A stretch of DNA of 64,000 bases from Spirochaeta africana DSM 8902 (lineage in GTDB: Bacteria > Spirochaetota > Spirochaetia > DSM-27196 > DSM-8902): NCBI RefSeq assembly GCF_000242595.2, contig NC_017098.1, positions 806,001 to 870,000 of the forward strand, read 5' to 3'. The notes below the pieces were generated by a model that did no database searches, had not been told where the DNA came from, and saw only the letters and a list, made by a program, of their open reading frames with translations. The position numbers were made by a program, and so were the translations under genes. Below, in pieces: positions 1-7,717 of the stretch (position 1 is its first letter; the number at the start of each line of letters is the position of its first letter).

Positions 1-503
1 GGGCGTTCCTGCAGATAAAAGAATGTTCCCAGGTTGATCGAGGCGCAGACCCCGATCAGGGCATAGGAAACATCCTGCAGTTGCTGTATCCGGGTCGGGT
101 CGGCCAACGAGCCGGCGCCTGGCAGGGATTCTTCGATATCCTGGACCAGGCGACGCCATTCGCTGAACTGTGGCTCTCGGGCAGTCTCCAGTGAGTTCAG
201 AAACATCAAACGCCACAAATGAGGTTCGTGCTCGGCCAGCTGATACATTGCCAGCTGCAGATCAAGCAGGGGACAGCCGCTGTGGATTCGCTGTCGCAGC
301 TGTTCCAGCAGGATGTAGCCGATTTCCATTACGCGAATATTCAGGTCCTGCATTGATCCCACCGTGGAGTAGAGCGGCATGGTGGAGCAGCCGATCTCCA
401 GGGCAATCTTGCGAGCGGTAACACTGCGCGTTCCCATGGTGCGAATCATATGGAACGCCGTCAGGATAATATCTTGTTCGGTGATTGATTTTTTGGGTGC
501 CAC
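1..503 (-). CDS. TetR-family transcriptional regulator (3' end beyond the window)
   Basis: Read on the minus strand this encodes an N-terminal TetR-type helix-turn-helix. It begins APKKSITEQDII and continues with a stretch resembling the recognition region (SVTARKIALEIGCSTMPLYS), followed by a helical ligand-binding domain truncated by the window edge. I chose GTG at 503 because an AAGG sits 7 nt upstream. The alternative in-frame ATG at 521 overlaps the -10 box of a good promoter (TTGACG at 548-543, 17-nt spacer, TACTAT at 525-520), so it cannot be transcribed from that promoter. The gene is divergent from the reductase at 611 and may control it. Ligand unknown. The family call rests on the N-terminal pattern only. 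Confidence 0.75.
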   Translation of the reverse strand, partial: MAPKKSITEQDIILTAFHMIRTMGTRSVTARKIALEIGCSTMPLYSTVGSMQDLNIRVMEIGYILLEQLRQRIHSGCPLLDLQLAMYQLAEHEPHLWRLMFLNSLETAREPQFSEWRRLVQDIEESLPGAGSLADPTRIQQLQDVSYALIGVCASINLGTFFYLQER

Positions 504-519
504 GATCCAACCTTGATTC

Positions 520-548
520 ATAGTAGTCTGCGATCCATTTCCCGTCAA
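520..548 (-). promoter_or_regulatory. Sigma70-type promoter of the TetR gene
   Basis: On the minus strand TTGACG (548-543) and TACTAT (525-520) are separated by 17 nt. The -10 box overlaps the upstream ATG candidate of the regulator, which argues for the downstream GTG start. Confidence 0.5.
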
Positions 549-573
549 TTGTTTTATAGGTATTCGCGTGCGG

Positions 574-602
574 TTGCCCTTTCTTCCTTGTCTGAGTATC
601 TT
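574..602 (+). promoter_or_regulatory. Promoter of the ferredoxin reductase gene, probably leaderless
   Basis: TTGCCC (574-579), 17-nt spacer and TATCTT (597-602), with the ATG at 611, only 8 nt after the -10 box. No Shine-Dalgarno is visible, so transcription would start at or next to the start codon. Confidence 0.45.
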
Positions 603-610
603 GAGCATGT

Positions 611-1267
611 ATGAAGCAAACCCGGCAGTTATTTACCGTTCTCGGTGTACGAGATCTTACTGACTCAACGTATGTATTGCGGCTGCAGTGGAGCGGCCCC
701 GAGATCATACCCGGACAGCGTATGGCGCTTGGTATCCCGGGGCTTGATGAGCGCCGCTGGTATTCGGTGTACTCGCGCCCCAATCCGCACGAGGTAGAGT
801 TTCTGATTCGCGAGGTCCCCGGAGGACTGCTCTCCCGTGCCTTCCGGCGGAGTCAGCCGGGTGATAATCTTGAGGTTATCGGCCCCAAGGGGCATTTTGT
901 GATTGATCCGGCAACCCTGGACTCAACCACCTATCTGTTTATCGCTACCGGTACCGGGGTCGCCCCGTTTCATGCCTTTGTGCAGGCCTATCCGGATCTG
1001 AATTATATCCTGCTGCATGGTGTTCGCTATATGGAAGAGCGCTACGACATGCAGGATTATCATGCTGAACGGTATATTGCCTGTGTATCCGGGGAGTCCG
1101 GGGGAGATTTTCATGGGCGAGTGACCGATTACATCGAACAGATGGATGTTCCCCCCACCCACAAGATCTACCTGTGCGGCAACCAGCAAATGATCTATCA
1201 GGTCTACTACAATCTTATCTCTCGTGACCATCCCAAGGATGGATTTGCTGCCGAGGTATATTTTTAA
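611..1267 (+). CDS. Ferredoxin-NADP+ reductase-like flavoprotein
   Basis: A 218-residue FAD/NAD(P)H oxidoreductase of the ferredoxin reductase fold, soluble and without its own iron-sulfur domain. Residues 1-100 form the FAD beta-barrel with the flavin motif RWYS (49-52) and GGLLS (71-75) for the phosphates. The NAD(P) domain carries ATGTGVAPF (112-120) and a CGNQQMI motif near the end. It ends in AEVYF; an aromatic C-terminus stacking on FAD is typical of bacterial Fpr proteins. Probable role: electron exchange between NADPH and ferredoxin or flavodoxin. It is monocistronic, divergent from a TetR-type regulator, and followed by the promoter of the sugar operon. The electron acceptor cannot be told from sequence. 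Confidence 0.8.
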   Translation: MKQTRQLFTVLGVRDLTDSTYVLRLQWSGPEIIPGQRMALGIPGLDERRWYSVYSRPNPHEVEFLIREVPGGLLSRAFRRSQPGDNLEVIGPKGHFVIDPATLDSTTYLFIATGTGVAPFHAFVQAYPDLNYILLHGVRYMEERYDMQDYHAERYIACVSGESGGDFHGRVTDYIEQMDVPPTHKIYLCGNQQMIYQVYYNLISRDHPKDGFAAEVYF

Positions 1268-1285
1268 CATTTCCTGAAAAAAAGA

Positions 1286-1315
1286 TTGACAGCCTGCTCT
1301 TTTGCCTCTCATAAT
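1286..1315 (+). promoter_or_regulatory. Promoter of the beta-glucan utilisation operon
   Basis: Consensus -35 TTGACA (1286-1291), 18-nt spacer and CATAAT (1310-1315). It lies about 85 nt upstream of the solute-binding protein start, leaving a leader long enough for operator binding. No clear dyad for a ROK or LacI regulator was recognised. Confidence 0.6.
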
Positions 1316-1401
1316 ATAGTTTGTAGGATAAACCAACCAACGGCACGGCAGTATTGTGTACACCCCGGTGGTTTTCCAAAAAAACGAAGAGGAGAGAAGC
1401 T

Positions 1402-2682
1402 ATGGTAAGAAGAGTAATTCTTATGGCCCTGAGTGCAGGACTCATTTCGGTAGCGGTGCTTGGTTGTGGGCAGCAGGAAGAAGCGGACATTCCGGCATTT
1501 GACCCGGATAAAACCTATAACCTGACATTTGGTGCATTTGGTGATCTCGAGGCGGCTTACACGGAGATTTTCGCATCCGAGCACTTTCGCTCGCAGTATC
1601 CGAACATCAACATCACCTTTCAGTCAGCAGACTTCGGGGGGCACCACGATCGTCTGACCACCCAGCTTAGCGCACGCGAGCGCACCAATGATATCGAGGC
1701 GCTTGAGGTAGAGTTTATCGCCAACTTTGTCGAGCAAGGGGATGCCCTGATCGATCTGAACCAGGAACCGTATAACGCAGAGAGTGTTATCGGGGATGTG
1801 GTCGATTTTGCGGTTGCTCAGGGACAGACCCGTGAGCTTCAGCAGGTAGCCATTCCGGTAGATATTGCACCCGCGGTACTGTTTTATCGAGCGGATCTGG
1901 CTGCCGAGGCCGGTGCCAACTTCGAGAATCTCGACAGCTGGGAAGAATACATCGAAGAGGGGCGCAAGGTTACCGGTAACGGTCGCTATGCAGTGCCGAA
2001 TGCCGCAGACGTAGCCGCAATCCCGCTGGCAGGCGGCAAGGGTGGCTGGTTGAGCGATGATGGTGAACTGCTGCAGCCCAAGGCGAAGTTCATGGAAGCC
2101 CTGCAGCTGGTTGCCGATGTCCGAGGTGCGGGGATCGATGCCGACCTGGGTGCCTGGAGCGGCCCGTGGATCGAGTCTTTTGCAAACGGTACAGTCGTGA
2201 CCATGCCAAACGGTGCCTGGTGGGGCGGTGCCCTGCGAACCTGGGTTGCCCCGGATGTAGAGGACTGGCGGGTAACCTATCTGCCAGGACGCGCAATGTC
2301 TGCACTTGGCGGCACCTACCTGAGTATTCCTTCGACTGTACCGGCCGACAACCGCGCCGCTGCCTGGGAAATTATCAAGTACCTGACCACCACCGAGGAA
2401 GCACAGCTCAAGACCTTCGATATTATTGATGCCTTCCCGGCGCTGACAACTACCTATGATCATCCGATCATGAGTGAGCCGGTGCCGTATTTCGGCAACG
2501 AGCCGGTTCGCGAGATCTTTGCTGATGTAGCCCTGAACATGCCGAACATGCGTGTCAGTGAGTATGACAACATCATCGTGAGTATCTGGGGATCGATTGT
2601 AGGCGAGGTTCTGGAGGGCGATCTGACGCCGGATCAGGCCTATGAACAGGCCCTGCGACAGATTCGGGCAACTATCGACTAA
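1402..2682 (+). CDS. Sugar ABC transporter solute-binding lipoprotein
   Basis: Family 1 extracellular solute-binding protein, 426 residues, predicted to capture oligosaccharide outside the inner membrane and hand it to the two permeases that follow. The start is ATG 1402, preceded by AGGAGAGAAGC; an upstream in-frame start at 1354 would bury the signal peptide. The signal sequence ends in a lipobox VLGC with Cys22 as the lipidation site. The mature part shows typical family features such as NGAWWGG and TYLSIPST. A strong intrinsic terminator directly downstream should make it more abundant than the membrane subunits. With glucan phosphorylases and a GH16 in the same operon, the cargo is inferred to be beta-1,3-gluco-oligosaccharides. 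No ATPase subunit is encoded here; a shared MsmK-like ATPase elsewhere is likely. Confidence 0.9.
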   Translation: MVRRVILMALSAGLISVAVLGCGQQEEADIPAFDPDKTYNLTFGAFGDLEAAYTEIFASEHFRSQYPNINITFQSADFGGHHDRLTTQLSARERTNDIEALEVEFIANFVEQGDALIDLNQEPYNAESVIGDVVDFAVAQGQTRELQQVAIPVDIAPAVLFYRADLAAEAGANFENLDSWEEYIEEGRKVTGNGRYAVPNAADVAAIPLAGGKGGWLSDDGELLQPKAKFMEALQLVADVRGAGIDADLGAWSGPWIESFANGTVVTMPNGAWWGGALRTWVAPDVEDWRVTYLPGRAMSALGGTYLSIPSTVPADNRAAAWEIIKYLTTTEEAQLKTFDIIDAFPALTTTYDHPIMSEPVPYFGNEPVREIFADVALNMPNMRVSEYDNIIVSIWGSIVGEVLEGDLTPDQAYEQALRQIRATID

Positions 2683-2690
2683 TGGTTTGT

Positions 2691-2722
2691 GTGCCGGGCG
2701 TCATGCCCGGCACTGTTTTTTA
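2691..2722 (+). terminator. Intrinsic terminator (attenuator) after the binding-protein gene
   Basis: A perfect 9-bp stem, GTGCCGGGC (2691-2699) with GCCCGGCAC (2705-2713), 5-nt loop, then a run of T (TGTTTTTTA). Because the permease genes follow on the same strand 14 nt later, it should act as a partial terminator setting the binding protein to permease ratio. Confidence 0.85.
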
Positions 2723-2735
2723 GAGGAGTTCAGCT

Positions 2736-3590
2736 GTGAAAAACAAACTGGATACACTGAACAGGGTTGGCAAAACTGTGGTGCTGTACAGTACTCTATT
2801 GGGATTTGCCGTACTGTTTTTCTTTCCGTTCTATTACATGTTCGTAATTGCCTCGCATCCGCGGGCGACAATGTTCAGGACACCACCCAATCTCTGGTTT
2901 GGCGGTGCCCTGATGACCAATATCCGGCAGTTGCTCTATGGCCAGCAGCAGATTCCATTTTTGCTGAACTACTACAACAGTGTGGCGATAGCCTTGTTGA
3001 CCGTTGTTACTACCGTGTTTTTCTGTACGATGGGCGGATTCGCCCTGGCCAAGTACGAGTTCAGATTCAAGACCTTTATCTTTTTCTTCATCATGGCGAC
3101 ACTCGCCTTTCCGCCGTTTCTTAATATCATCCCGTTTTATCGAATGATGGCTGCCTTTGGCTGGATCAACAAGTGGCGTGCACTGATTGTGCCGGGTATG
3201 GCCAATGCTATGGGGATATTCCTTATGCGGCAGTACCTGGAGGAGTCGATTCCCAAGGATCTGCTGGATGCCGCCCGCATCGACGGTATGAGTGAGTTTC
3301 GCATTCTGCTGCGAATTGTGTTTCCCCTGGCAAAACCGGCTATGGGGGTCCTGTCGATTATTGTGTTTGTCGGACAGTGGAACAACTTCCTGGGGGCCTT
3401 CATCCTGCTGCCGGGGATCCGCCGTACGACGCTGCCGGTTGCCTTGAATGCCCTGAACGCAGTCAGTTACGGGCAGTTCGGGATGGTGTATGCCGGTACA
3501 GCCCTGACTATTCTGCCACTGCTGCTGGTGTTCTTTGTGGCCTCACGACAGTTTATCTCCGGGCTGACAGCCGGAAGTATCAAGGGGTAG
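2736..3590 (+). CDS. Sugar ABC transporter permease, MalG type
   Basis: A 284-residue inner-membrane permease with about six hydrophobic segments. It has the cytoplasmic EAA loop near residues 167-200 (EESIPKDLLDAARIDGMSEF followed by RIVFPLAKPA), which docks on the ATPase. GTG start at 2736 with GAGGAG 8 nt upstream. It lies immediately after the attenuator and 5 nt before the second permease. The C-terminus QFISGLTAGSIKG is characteristic of MalG-type subunits of the carbohydrate CUT1 family. Usual gene order is MalF-type first; here the MalG-type gene precedes. Substrate inferred from the operon. Confidence 0.9.
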   Translation: MKNKLDTLNRVGKTVVLYSTLLGFAVLFFFPFYYMFVIASHPRATMFRTPPNLWFGGALMTNIRQLLYGQQQIPFLLNYYNSVAIALLTVVTTVFFCTMGGFALAKYEFRFKTFIFFFIMATLAFPPFLNIIPFYRMMAAFGWINKWRALIVPGMANAMGIFLMRQYLEESIPKDLLDAARIDGMSEFRILLRIVFPLAKPAMGVLSIIVFVGQWNNFLGAFILLPGIRRTTLPVALNALNAVSYGQFGMVYAGTALTILPLLLVFFVASRQFISGLTAGSIKG

Positions 3591-3595
3591 GATAC

Positions 3596-4516
3596 ATGAA
3601 AACAACAACAAAACTATGGGAAAAAATCGGCTTTAATCAGAAACTGGCGCCGTATGTCTTTGTCAGTCCGTTTTTTATTCTGTTTCTGATTTTCGGGTTG
3701 TACCCGCTGGTCTACTCGTTCTATATGAGTTTCTTTGATATGCGTCTGGTGGGCAACCGCGGGTTTGTCGGCCTGGCAAACTACACCCGCCTGTTCACGG
3801 TGGATGAGTTCTTTACCACAGCAATCATCAATACGGTTATCCTGTTGATATTCGGGTCGGTACTGCAGCATTTTATCGCCATACCCTTGGCGATTCTGGT
3901 AAACAGCAAGAAGGTCCGTGGCCGGCACTTGTTCAAGACGCTGTTTTTTGCACCCTACATCACCAGTGCAGTCGCGACGGTTATTATCTTCGGAATGGTA
4001 TTTGATCATAACCACGGCATGCTCAACTGGCTGCTGGAAACGGTTTTCCAGATTGAGGGGGGATTTCGCTGGACGACTCGCAGCGGGCCAATAAAGGCGG
4101 CGATCGCCATTATGCTGAACTGGCGCTTTATCGGGTTTAACATGGTGATCTATCTCGCTGGGCTGCAAAGTATTCCCGAGGAGTTGTACGAGGCTGCCGA
4201 GATGGATGGTGCTTCTACCTTGCGCCAGCACCTGCATATTACCCTGCCGATGCTGATACCGATTATCTTTTTCGGATTGACCTTGAGCATTATCGGCGGT
4301 TTCCAGCTGTTCGATGAGCCGTTCATCCTGATGGGCGGTTACGACACCCTTGGAGGCCCAGGGCAGGGCGGTCTTACGATTGCCTACTACCTTATGTTCC
4401 TCGGTTTCCGGAATGGACGACTTGGTCGCGGTGCTGCCGTAGCATGGGTGCTGTTTCTGATCATCATCATATTTACCTACATCAATCGAAAAGTGACCAA
4501 CCGCTTGCAGCGGTGA
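3596..4516 (+). CDS. Sugar ABC transporter permease, MalF type
   Basis: A 306-residue inner-membrane permease with an N-terminal membrane segment (APYVFVSPFFILFLIFGLYP) and about five more. The EAA loop is seen as EELYEAAEMDGASTLRQHLHITLPML near residues 196-222. ATG at 3596 starts 5 nt after the previous stop, with AGGGG overlapping that stop codon, so the two permeases are translationally coupled. Together with the MalG-type subunit it forms the CUT1 channel. A longer reading frame from 3377 overlaps the first permease and is not supported by a ribosome site. Confidence 0.9.
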   Translation: MKTTTKLWEKIGFNQKLAPYVFVSPFFILFLIFGLYPLVYSFYMSFFDMRLVGNRGFVGLANYTRLFTVDEFFTTAIINTVILLIFGSVLQHFIAIPLAILVNSKKVRGRHLFKTLFFAPYITSAVATVIIFGMVFDHNHGMLNWLLETVFQIEGGFRWTTRSGPIKAAIAIMLNWRFIGFNMVIYLAGLQSIPEELYEAAEMDGASTLRQHLHITLPMLIPIIFFGLTLSIIGGFQLFDEPFILMGGYDTLGGPGQGGLTIAYYLMFLGFRNGRLGRGAAVAWVLFLIIIIFTYINRKVTNRLQR

Positions 4517-4528
4517 TAGGAGTTGCAC

Positions 4529-7500
4529 ATGCAGGTTTTTCAACAGAGTGATTACTACAATCACCCGGCGTTTTCCGGCTTTCTGCCGGGGATCGCCGGG
4601 ATTCATGGTACGCCACTGTGGGTGTTTTATGTGAACCGTGGGCAGGCGATCATCAGTTTCGGCAGCGAGAGCAAGGACGGCAGCATTGCCGAGTTCTTTT
4701 CCGCAGCGGCCGCTTACCGGATGGTCTCCGAGCAGGGCTTTCGCACCTTTATCAAGGTTATCGATGACAGCTCAGCCGGCGGAAATACGCTCTACGAACC
4801 CTTTGCCTGCCAGGTAGACGGGGGCGCTACCAGTCTGCAGATCGATGCCGATGAGGTGAACCTGACAGAAACCAGCAGTGAGCTGGGTATACGTGTCGAG
4901 GTAAAATACCGCACTGTGCCCAATGCACGGGTCGGGGCGCTGATTCGGGAGGTCCGGCTGGTCAATGTGGGGGAGACCCCCGTGTCACTGGAGGTGCTGG
5001 ATGGTCTTTCGGCGGTAATCCCTGCCGGGGTGGACTACGGGGCGCTGAAAAACAATCTGACCACCGCCCAGGCCTGGATGGCTGCCAGACGCACCGGGTT
5101 GAACAGCGCGGTCTATCAGGTAGCTGCATCCCTGGAGGATACGGCGAATGTAGAAGAGGTGACACGCCTGAATTTCGCCACCGGGTATAAACAGGCGGGC
5201 GACGCCTTGCTGCCACTGGCGGTAGTGCATGACCCGGATGTGCTGTTTCCCGCTCAGCAGGCCTTGCGAACCCCAAACCATTTTGTTACGACACCGGCAG
5301 CGCAGCTGTGCGAGCAGCCGCAGATCGAGAACGGCAAGCTGCCGTGCGCCTTTTTTGCCGATACCCTTGAGCTTGCCCCGGGGGCGCATGCAACCTATTT
5401 CGAGCTGTATGGTGCGGCGGAATCTGCCGGGCTCTACCAGGAATTCTGTGCCGGTATTACCGGCCCACAGGTGATCCAGGGGTATTATGATCAGGGACAG
5501 CAGATCACTGCCGGGATTACCGATGTCTGCGATACCCGGACCGCCAATCCGCATTTTGACGCTTACTGTCGTCAGAACTTCCTGGACAACGTACTGCGGG
5601 GCGGATTCCCGCATATCGAGTATACCGACAGCAAGGACGTCTACATCCCGGTGTACTCCCGCAAGCATGGTGACCTGGAACGGGACTACAACTGGTTTGT
5701 GATTCCACCAGAGTACTACTCGCAGGGATGGGGAAACTATCGCGATGTAAACCAGAACCGGCGCTGCGATATCCTGTTTGTCCCGCAGGCGGGGTTTGAG
5801 AACCTCTGGGAGTTTGTCAGCCTGATCCAGACCGACGGGTATAATCCGCTGGTAGTACAGGGGCGCAGTTATCGTCTTGTAACACCGGAAAATCTGCCGG
5901 CTTCTGCCGGATTGCCGGCGGATATCTGGCAGCGAATGCCGTTGACTGCCGAACTGCTGGAAGGCGAGTTTTCCCCGGGGCAGCTCTACCGGACGATTGA
6001 GGATGAGGTTCCGCACGGGATTGATGGTGCGCAGGTGTTCCGGTCAGTGCTGGGGCGTTCGGATGCAATCGTGAATGCGGTGCATGGCGAGGGATTCTGG
6101 ATAGATCACTGGACATATAACAACGATCTGCTGGAAACCTGTCTTGCGGTCTTTCCCGAACAGCGTGCCGAGTTGTTTTGGAACCAACAGGTGTACCCCT
6201 ATTATCGCAACGTACACCATGTGCAGCCGCGTACGCATAAATGGCAGGTGCTTGAGGACAAGATTCGTCAGTACGATGCGGTGGAGGAACCGGAGGAAGC
6301 AGCTGAAACCACCGACTGGGTGCGGACTGCTGACGGCAGTGTGTATCTGGCAACCCTGGGGGAAAAACTGCTGGGGCTGGCGGCCATAAAGTTTCTTACC
6401 CGGGATCCTTTCGGGATCGGCATGGAAATGGAGGCTGGCAAACCTGGCTGGTACGATGCACTCAATGGCCTGCCCGGATTGATGGGTTCATCATTGCCCG
6501 AGTCGTGGGAGCTGTTAAGGTTGATACGAACCCTGGAGACCGCGGTCGTGGATGTCGATGAGCTCGCCGTAGCCGCAGAAATCGGCCACCTCTACGAGGC
6601 GATTACCGGGGTGCTTGCCATGGACTGCCGCAGCGACCGGGATCTGCATCGGCGCTGGGATACCATGGCGGCGATACGGGAAGAGTACCGGCTGCAGTGC
6701 CGTGATGGATACAGCGGAAAGCGGACGACCCTGGATCGTGAAGATCTGCAGGCGTTGCTGCGTGCCATGGAGCAGGATGTGTATGCCGGTCTGCAGCGCG
6801 GGAGGGAACGAAACAACGGGGTGTATCCTACCTACCTTACCAGCATTCCCCGGGATGCGGCCGCTGTTGCTGCCTTTACCAGGTCCGGCAAGGGAGCCGG
6901 CGAGCTGGATTTTCAGCTGCGCCCCCTGCCCCTGTTCCTGGAAGGGCTGGTTCGCGCCCTGGCAATCGAAAACGATCCCGCCGAACGGGCAGCGATCCAC
7001 GCCTCGGTTATGGGCAGTCCGCTGTATGATCGCAAGCTCGGGATGCTGCGGGTAAACGAGTCGCTGGATAAGGAATCGCACGAGATCGGGCGCGCCCGCG
7101 CCTTTACCCCGGGCTGGCTGGAGAATGGCTCGATCTGGATGCATATGGAATACAAGTACCTGCTGGCACTGCTGCGGGCCGGGCTGTACCGGGAGTTCTG
7201 GCAGCTGGCGAAAACGGCGCTGGTGCCGTTTATGGACCCCGAGGTGTACGGACGCAGTACCCTGGAGAACTCCAGCTTTATTGTGTCGAGCATGCATCCG
7301 GATGCATCCCTGCACGGCCGCGGGTTTGTGGCCCGCCTGTCCGGTTCCACCGCAGAGTTCATCAGCATGTGGGCGATCATCTTCTTCGGGCAGGAACCGT
7401 TTCGTCTGCAGGACGGGCAGCTTCAGCTGCACTTTGATCCCTGCATACCGGCGGAGCTGTTTGACAGCCGGGGCGAGGCAGCCTGCAGTTTTCTGCATGG

Positions 7501-7717
7501 CACCCGGGTGGTGTATCGCAACCCGAGTGGTTGCGATGTAATCCCGGGAGGAGATTTCGTGCCCGGCAGTATACAGGTGAAGCAGCGTGATACCGGGACG
7601 GTTCACCGCTGTACCGGCGCTATACCGTCACCCTACGCAGCGATGGTGCGAGAGGGAAAGATTGAGCGCATCGAGGTCGAGTTAATCCGGAAAGGAAAAA
7701 CCAATGAAGGGCTATAG
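4529..7717 (+). CDS. Large inverting glucan phosphorylase (GH94-clan; GH149/GH161-like)
   Basis: A 1062-residue cytoplasmic enzyme of the GH94-related phosphorylase group, which splits beta-glucosidic bonds with phosphate to release glucose 1-phosphate. The N-terminal third is a beta-sandwich; an (alpha/alpha)6 barrel follows. The segment EGFWIDHWTYN (about 521-531) resembles the catalytic-Asp motif of the oligo/polyglucan phosphorylases, making Asp526 the candidate general acid. The length exceeds GH94 disaccharide phosphorylases (roughly 800-900 residues) and fits the long beta-1,3-glucan phosphorylases placed in GH149/GH161; that assignment is from memory of those families, not a search. 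ATG 4529 has GGAG 6 nt upstream; the in-frame TTG at 4523 is less likely. Its 3' end overlaps the next phosphorylase by 14 bp. Beta-1,3 specificity is inferred from the GH16 neighbour. Confidence 0.75.
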   Translation: MQVFQQSDYYNHPAFSGFLPGIAGIHGTPLWVFYVNRGQAIISFGSESKDGSIAEFFSAAAAYRMVSEQGFRTFIKVIDDSSAGGNTLYEPFACQVDGGATSLQIDADEVNLTETSSELGIRVEVKYRTVPNARVGALIREVRLVNVGETPVSLEVLDGLSAVIPAGVDYGALKNNLTTAQAWMAARRTGLNSAVYQVAASLEDTANVEEVTRLNFATGYKQAGDALLPLAVVHDPDVLFPAQQALRTPNHFVTTPAAQLCEQPQIENGKLPCAFFADTLELAPGAHATYFELYGAAESAGLYQEFCAGITGPQVIQGYYDQGQQITAGITDVCDTRTANPHFDAYCRQNFLDNVLRGGFPHIEYTDSKDVYIPVYSRKHGDLERDYNWFVIPPEYYSQGWGNYRDVNQNRRCDILFVPQAGFENLWEFVSLIQTDGYNPLVVQGRSYRLVTPENLPASAGLPADIWQRMPLTAELLEGEFSPGQLYRTIEDEVPHGIDGAQVFRSVLGRSDAIVNAVHGEGFWIDHWTYNNDLLETCLAVFPEQRAELFWNQQVYPYYRNVHHVQPRTHKWQVLEDKIRQYDAVEEPEEAAETTDWVRTADGSVYLATLGEKLLGLAAIKFLTRDPFGIGMEMEAGKPGWYDALNGLPGLMGSSLPESWELLRLIRTLETAVVDVDELAVAAEIGHLYEAITGVLAMDCRSDRDLHRRWDTMAAIREEYRLQCRDGYSGKRTTLDREDLQALLRAMEQDVYAGLQRGRERNNGVYPTYLTSIPRDAAAVAAFTRSGKGAGELDFQLRPLPLFLEGLVRALAIENDPAERAAIHASVMGSPLYDRKLGMLRVNESLDKESHEIGRARAFTPGWLENGSIWMHMEYKYLLALLRAGLYREFWQLAKTALVPFMDPEVYGRSTLENSSFIVSSMHPDASLHGRGFVARLSGSTAEFISMWAIIFFGQEPFRLQDGQLQLHFDPCIPAELFDSRGEAACSFLHGTRVVYRNPSGCDVIPGGDFVPGSIQVKQRDTGTVHRCTGAIPSPYAAMVREGKIERIEVELIRKGKTNEGL

